DNA from: Isoetes taiwanensis
Taxonomy: Eukaryota > Streptophyta > Lycopodiopsida > Isoetales > Isoetaceae
DNA length: 64,000 bases
Assembly (NCBI GenBank): GCA_021234155.1
Contig: JAJEKV010000012.1
Coordinates: 1,495,062 to 1,559,061 of the forward strand
Direction of reading: 5' to 3'
Shown: positions 59,591-64,000 of the stretch, piece by piece
How positions within the stretch are numbered: position 1 is the first letter of the stretch
How the letters are laid out: every line of letters begins with the position of its first letter
Translations under genes and position numbers: made by a program
Notes under the pieces: model-generated
Databases searched by the model: none
What the model was told of the DNA's origin: nothing
What the model saw: only the letters and a program-made list of their open reading frames with translations

Positions 59591-59754
59591 TGTTCTCATT
59601 AATGGCCCTCCCCCTTTTTTCTAACCACTATATCCAAAATGTTATGTTGCATTGTGGATTTGAACCCAAGTCTAACCCCCCAATTCCAACCATTAAGCCA
59701 AGCATTTCCCCTTTAATCATGTATGCAGCTCAAATATAGTTAAGGTTGGTGCTA

Positions 59755-60055
59755 GGCCATGTGCATGTCTCCCATGCCTTTCAAAGGCTAAAATGTTGCC
59801 ACATGGCACGATCTTGGTCGTTGACAAGTTCATCCATTTAAAAATAGCAACTTTTCAAACATGTGACAAAGAGACAGTTCTAGAAGCTTATGGGCAAGCA
59901 CCTCAATCTAGAATGTTGTAGCTGCTCATCTCCCATGCCTATCAAAGGCTAGGATGTTGCCAAGAGGCACGATCTTGGCTGTTGACAAGTGCATCCATCC
60001 AAAAATAGCAACTTTTCAAACATGTGACAGAGAGACACAGTTGTAGAAGCTCTAA
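59755..60055. repeat. Two-copy repeat of about 161 bp
   Basis: CTCCCATGCCT(T/A)TCAAAGGCT begins units at 59769 and 59930; both include GGCACGATCTTGG and AGCAACTTTTCAAACATGTG. Directly precedes the minisatellite. Confidence 0.8.
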
Positions 60056-60800
60056 AACGCTGGAAAAACTCAAAATAGAATCTTCTAGAATGATCTAGAT
60101 GCTCTTGGGCAATCACCTCAATCTAAAGATAGAAAGTTTTTTGGAACTTTGCAAACACTCAAAATAGAATGTTCTAGAATGTTCCAGATGCTCATGGGCA
60201 AGCACCTTAGTCTAAAGATCGCAAGTTTTTTGAGACTTTGCAAACACTCAAAGTAGAATATTCTAGAACGATCCAAATGCTCATGGGCAAGCACGTCAAT
60301 CTAAAAATAGCAAGTTTTGGAAGCTTTGCAAACACTCAAAATACAATATTCTAGAATGTTCCAGATGCTCATGGGCTAGCACCTCAGTTTGAGCAAGTTT
60401 TTGGAACTTTGCAAACACTCAAAATACAATATTCTAGAATGTTCCAGATGCTCCTAAAAAGCATCTCAGTCTAAAAGTAGTAAGTTTCTTAAATCTTTAC
60501 AAATACTCACAATAGAATGTTGTAGAATGTTGTAGATATTCATGGGAACTCAAAATAGAATGTTGTAGGATGTTCGATATGCTCCTGGGCAAGCTCCTAT
60601 GTCTAAAAGTAGCAAGCTTTTTGGAACTTTGGAAATACTCAAAATAGAATGTTTTAGAATGTTCCAGATGCTCATGGGCAAGCATCTCAGTCTAAAAATA
60701 GAAAGTTTTTTGGAATTTGGCAAAGGCTCAAAGTAGAAGGTTTTTGAAAACTTTGCAAACACTCAAAATAGAATGTTCTAGAATGTTTAGGATGATGCTC
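60056..60800. repeat. About 88-bp minisatellite carrying heat-shock-element motifs
   Basis: About eight units at 83-90 bp spacing (markers near 60072, 60161, 60250, 60338, 60421, 60509, 60641, 60730), plus partial units. Each includes GAATGTTCTAGAATGTTCC or a variant. At 60167-60184 this is a perfect four-module heat-shock element, GAA-nn-TTC-nn-GAA-nn-TTC; at least six other units retain three contiguous modules. No adjacent gene is known to use it. Confidence 0.85.
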
Positions 60801-60829
60801 ATACATAAAGCACCTCGTCTAAAAAATAG

Positions 60830-61790
60830 TGAATGTAGTAGATGTGGCCTCATGGGTGTAGATGTGGTATGGGTCCTCATGTGTGTATGTGTGAATATGC
60901 TACCCATGATCGATACTTTGTTGGTAATAGAATAGGGGGTTGAGCAGTATGTGTGAATAAAGATGTGAAATGCTCTGGAGTGCAGTAAATGTAAGTAACA
61001 TCCTCATAGGTGATACCTTAGTAGGGCACGTGTGTATGTGAACTTGCACGGTAGTAGGTGTGAGTAAACTCCTTATGCATGGGTGGCAAGAAATAGAGGT
61101 GGTAAGGTCCTCTTGGGTGTAGATGTGGTATGGGTCCTCATAAATGTATGTGTGAGGATGCTCCTCATGCATGATACTTTGGAATTAGTAATAGGCATGA
61201 GTGAGCTCCTTATGGGTGGTTAACGGATACTGAGCAGCATGGGAAGTTTCTTGAACATATAGGCATTGTAATTGAAATATACTTTGGAATTAGTAGCATG
61301 GTAGTAGGTGTAAGTACGCTCCTGATGGATAATACTTTAGAATTAGTAATAAACGTGAGTAAACTCCTCTTGCGTGCGGTAAGGGTCCTCATGGGTGTAG
61401 ATGTGATATGGATCCTCATGGTTGTATGTGTGAGTATGCTCCTCATGGGTGGTTGAGCAATGGATGCTTAATAACATGGGAATTTTTTTGAACATATAAG
61501 GGTTTGGAATTCATAGTAGATGTAGTGAGCTCCCAACGGGTGATACTTTAGAAGTAGTAGTAGGTCTGGGTAAGCTCCCAATGGGTGATAGTTTGAAATT
61601 GGTAGTCGATGTAATAAGTGTGACTGACTCCTTTTAATGGGTGAGACTTTGGAGTTGATAGTAGGTGTGAGTAAACTCCCAATGGATGATACTTTGAAAT
61701 TAGTAGTAAATGTGACTAAGCTCCTCAATGCGTGATAGTTTGGAATTAGTAGTACATATTGGTGATACTTTGGAATTAGTAATAGGAATA
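60830..61790. repeat. Degenerate GT-rich tandem repeat field
   Basis: Irregular units of about 55-75 bp built on GATACTTTGGAATTAGTAG, TAGGTGTGAGTAAACTCC and TCCTCATGGGTG, more than ten imperfect copies. Absence of stops in one minus-strand frame over part of this field produces a 254-codon ORF (61468-62232), which I regard as an artefact. Confidence 0.75.
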
Positions 61791-62744
61791 CATGGGTGAG
61801 CTCAAACGGAGGCGAGGCCCCAGGAGGAGCCGAACCGAGGAAGGTTGCAAAAGAAAAGGGCACATGGTTGGGCCCAAACCAAAGGCGGAGCCCGGAGGGG
61901 CCGAAGAAAGGAATGAGTATAATATAATATAAGATGCCCAAAATATGCCACGACTCACTAACAAATCGCAAAAAAACATGGCCGCGTAAGTTTATAGTGG
62001 TCTCGAAGTGGCAACGATGCAGTTGGAACATATGCCATGGAATATGCCTCTTTGATGGATGCAAAAGAAGTATTTCTTCTCCAATAGAAGCTAAGTTGTT
62101 TTCAAGATCGGAAAGAAAGGGTGCCAAGATCTTAATGGGAGATAGTATTGGATCAACCACAAGGTACTTAGAAGCAAGGCACAAGCACCTTGTTTCCTTG
62201 CAACAAGATACCAAACAGCGCAATCCGTTCAAATCAAAAACTACTTTATCGTTACCACTAATCCCTTGTTATTTCTTTTGCATTGTGAAGAGATAAATGA
62301 CTACCATGTTGTAAAGTTTGTGATAAATACAATATTATTGAATTTAAACAGATAATGATCTTGTTTTGCCCAGCAAATAGGTATGCTACTATTAGCTATT
62401 TGATATTTATGCAGATGTTGTCATTCTAATGTACATCAATGGGAGAGCAGCTTCAACCCCTGCCTTCTTCTTAAGCACTTTTCCCTTTCTAGCAATGCAC
62501 ATATAGATCAATCTACGCTTTAAGTTGCTATTTGAACAAACCATTTTGAATTCTTAAACTTGAGTTTTGAGCAGTTAAAACTGCAAATGGAATTCGTCAT
62601 TTGGGCATGCAAATATTTGGTCCTTGGCCAGCCTTGAGGCACGGCGTGTAGCTTTTTTTATTCTCTCTAATAGAAGCATGTTGCATCCTCGCTGTCAGGA
62701 GATGCCTCACATAATAAAAATACCATTTTCCTCTTTTGCTGAAG
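61791..62744. other. Spacer downstream of the MnmA gene
   Basis: A GC-rich scrap at 61800-61910 (GGAGGCGAGGCCCCAGGAGG) resembles transposon DNA but cannot be assigned. The remainder is AT-rich; the last few hundred bases probably hold the MnmA 3' UTR on the minus strand. The overlapping plus-strand frame at 61934-62296 has no motifs. Confidence 0.4.
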
Positions 62745-63865
62745 TTAACACATCGCAAGACCAAAGATGGAGTCAGAGTGATGCAATTTGGCTGCTTCTA
62801 GTGCTTGTGTGGAAACACCAAGAAGATCTAAACGGTTGTTATAGGCTATTATGCCAGAACCAAGGCATACGTCCCCTTTATAAAAGGCTGCAAACTGCCC
62901 TGCTGCAAGACCTTGGTCGTCTTCGGCGAGTGCTACTGTTGCGATATTAGCAATACCAGCTTCAATGTCACCAATGGTTCCTTGAAAACTGATGCTACAA
63001 TTGTAGAAGTTAGGCCCATGACGAACCTACAACAGTTAAAACAGCAAGATACATTTAGGCATACATGGTTTCAAAAAATCGAAAATTAACTTTGCTACGA
63101 TTTCTCAGCACTTTATTATTTATGGAACACTAATGTGGTTGGCACTGTGGCAGCCATATATTTTTCACTTGACGATTAACCCAGCTCAGAACAAATCAGG
63201 ATGTATTGCAAATACAGTGGTTCAAGACTTTGCGATGATAGATGCTAGATATGTTGTTTTCTAAATTTTAAGCTAATAATTACTTGGGTATTCTTTAAGA
63301 TAAAGCTGTATGCAGTCTTGAATAAAGTGCCACCTATGTATGCAAAATCTATTTAGTAGCAAATCAAAGAAACAACATAAGCACCAAGAAAGTTATTAAT
63401 AGTAGATATATGTAGATCTAAGCTTAACATGAAAGTAAGAACGTAATAGTATGTCATGACTATAGTGGGATCTTAAAACAAATTTGGTCCCATGCCTTGA
63501 AGTACCCAAAAAGCTTGTGGTCAATTCTTACGCATGCAAGGCAAGTTATAAATGACAGCCATACTTGTATATTCTTTACTGAATGAACATCATCAAGCAA
63601 TACATAGAGAAAGCGGGTTATTTGGCAGTTGAAGGCGCATTACGCTCTAACAGATAGAGGGACACAAAAGTCAAGAATGATGTTACAGTGACAAGAAGGA
63701 TGATCCAGGAATACCTTGCAACGCAGTTGACCTACGTTTTTGGGAGGGCTGCCTGTAAACCAACTCGTGTCAGTAACTTCAAACTCTCTCCTTTGTTTGT
63801 CACCTGAAAAGTAGCTTCTTGATATGAATATTACATTATTCGCCACGTCTTTACCAACTACATAC
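62745..63865 (-). CDS. MnmA/TRMU-type tRNA-specific 2-thiouridylase, last two exons (partial)
   Basis: MnmA adenylates and thiolates wobble U34 of tRNA-Lys, -Glu and -Gln, in plants presumably in organelles. Two minus-strand exons encode the C-terminal part: 63865-63715 (entering in phase 1; YVVGKDVANNVIFIS, then WFTGSPPKNVGQLRCK) and 63026-62745 (VRHGPNFYNCSISFQG, then GLAAGQFAAFYKGDVCLGSG; TAA at 62747-62745). GQFAAFYKGDVCLGSGII is the conserved end of the MnmA beta-barrel domain; about 30 residues follow it, slightly longer than bacterial enzymes. The PP-loop ATP-binding and catalytic cysteine exons lie beyond 64000, so activity cannot be judged here. The intron of 688 bp has good GT/AG ends. 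Confidence 0.88.
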
Positions 63866-64000
63866 CTGCAGAGTTAAAGCATCAGGAAATTTTGCAACTA
63901 ACACCATATATTTATTTTTTCGGGGCCTCAGCAGACAGATTCAGTCGAAACAAATGATTTGCCATCAGATCTTTACAAGCTCTAGAATTCTAAAAGCAAA
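63866..64000 (-). other. Upstream intron of the MnmA gene, to the window edge
   Basis: Ends in CTGCAG before the exon at 63865. No further exon is recognised in these 135 bases. Confidence 0.5.

Noticed and set aside
61468-62232. 254-codon minus-strand ORF
   Set aside because: About half of it runs through the GT-rich tandem repeat, its composition is that of translated repeats, and no domain is visible.

Overview
The window looks like nuclear DNA of a land plant. Intron-split genes, a PLS-type pentatricopeptide (PPR) gene, plant-type ABCG and ACA-type Ca2+-ATPase genes, Copia and LINE retroelements, long AT-rich spacers and many decayed repeats all fit. A seed-free plant such as a fern is my guess from gene style and repeat load; nothing here proves it.

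Layout. 1-1 kb: three tandem copies of a tRNA-derived SINE-like repeat. 2-2.9 kb: a duplicated exon-like unit and a possible exon on the plus strand. 2.9-7.4 kb: a minus-strand Ca2+-ATPase pseudogene, one exon of which is split by a 3.56-kb insertion with an 11-bp target-site duplication. 11.6-20.3 kb: a Copia retrotransposon with 5-bp target duplications, whose 3' LTR is itself split by a 3.5-kb insertion. 24.4-25.8 kb: an uninterrupted PPR gene (minus). 26.4-39 kb: a retroelement graveyard with two large copies of one GC-rich LINE family in opposite orientation, a fragment of a second LINE, a Copia 5' end and an unidentified ORF remnant. 41.6-46.2 kb: an ABCG half-transporter gene (minus), nearly complete but carrying a stop and a 1-nt frameshift. 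47-53.3 kb: a six-exon class V aminotransferase / cysteine-desulfurase-like gene (plus), divergent from the ABCG gene, with a 3.3-kb intron full of repeats. 56.5-59.6 kb: an L1-like LINE cut off inside its reverse transcriptase. 59.7-61.8 kb: two minisatellite fields, one of which spells heat-shock elements. 62.7-63.9 kb: the last two exons of an MnmA/TRMU tRNA 2-thiouridylase gene (minus), whose upstream exons lie beyond the right edge.

The three genes that appear functional (PPR, class V PLP enzyme, MnmA) are separated by tens of kilobases of repeats and do not form a unit. MnmA needs persulfide sulfur from a cysteine desulfurase and the PLP enzyme is desulfurase-like, but they belong to different transcription units and I do not claim a functional link. 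The most striking results are structural: several insertions can be dated relative to each other from target-site duplications and split features. I found no convincing new multi-gene system.
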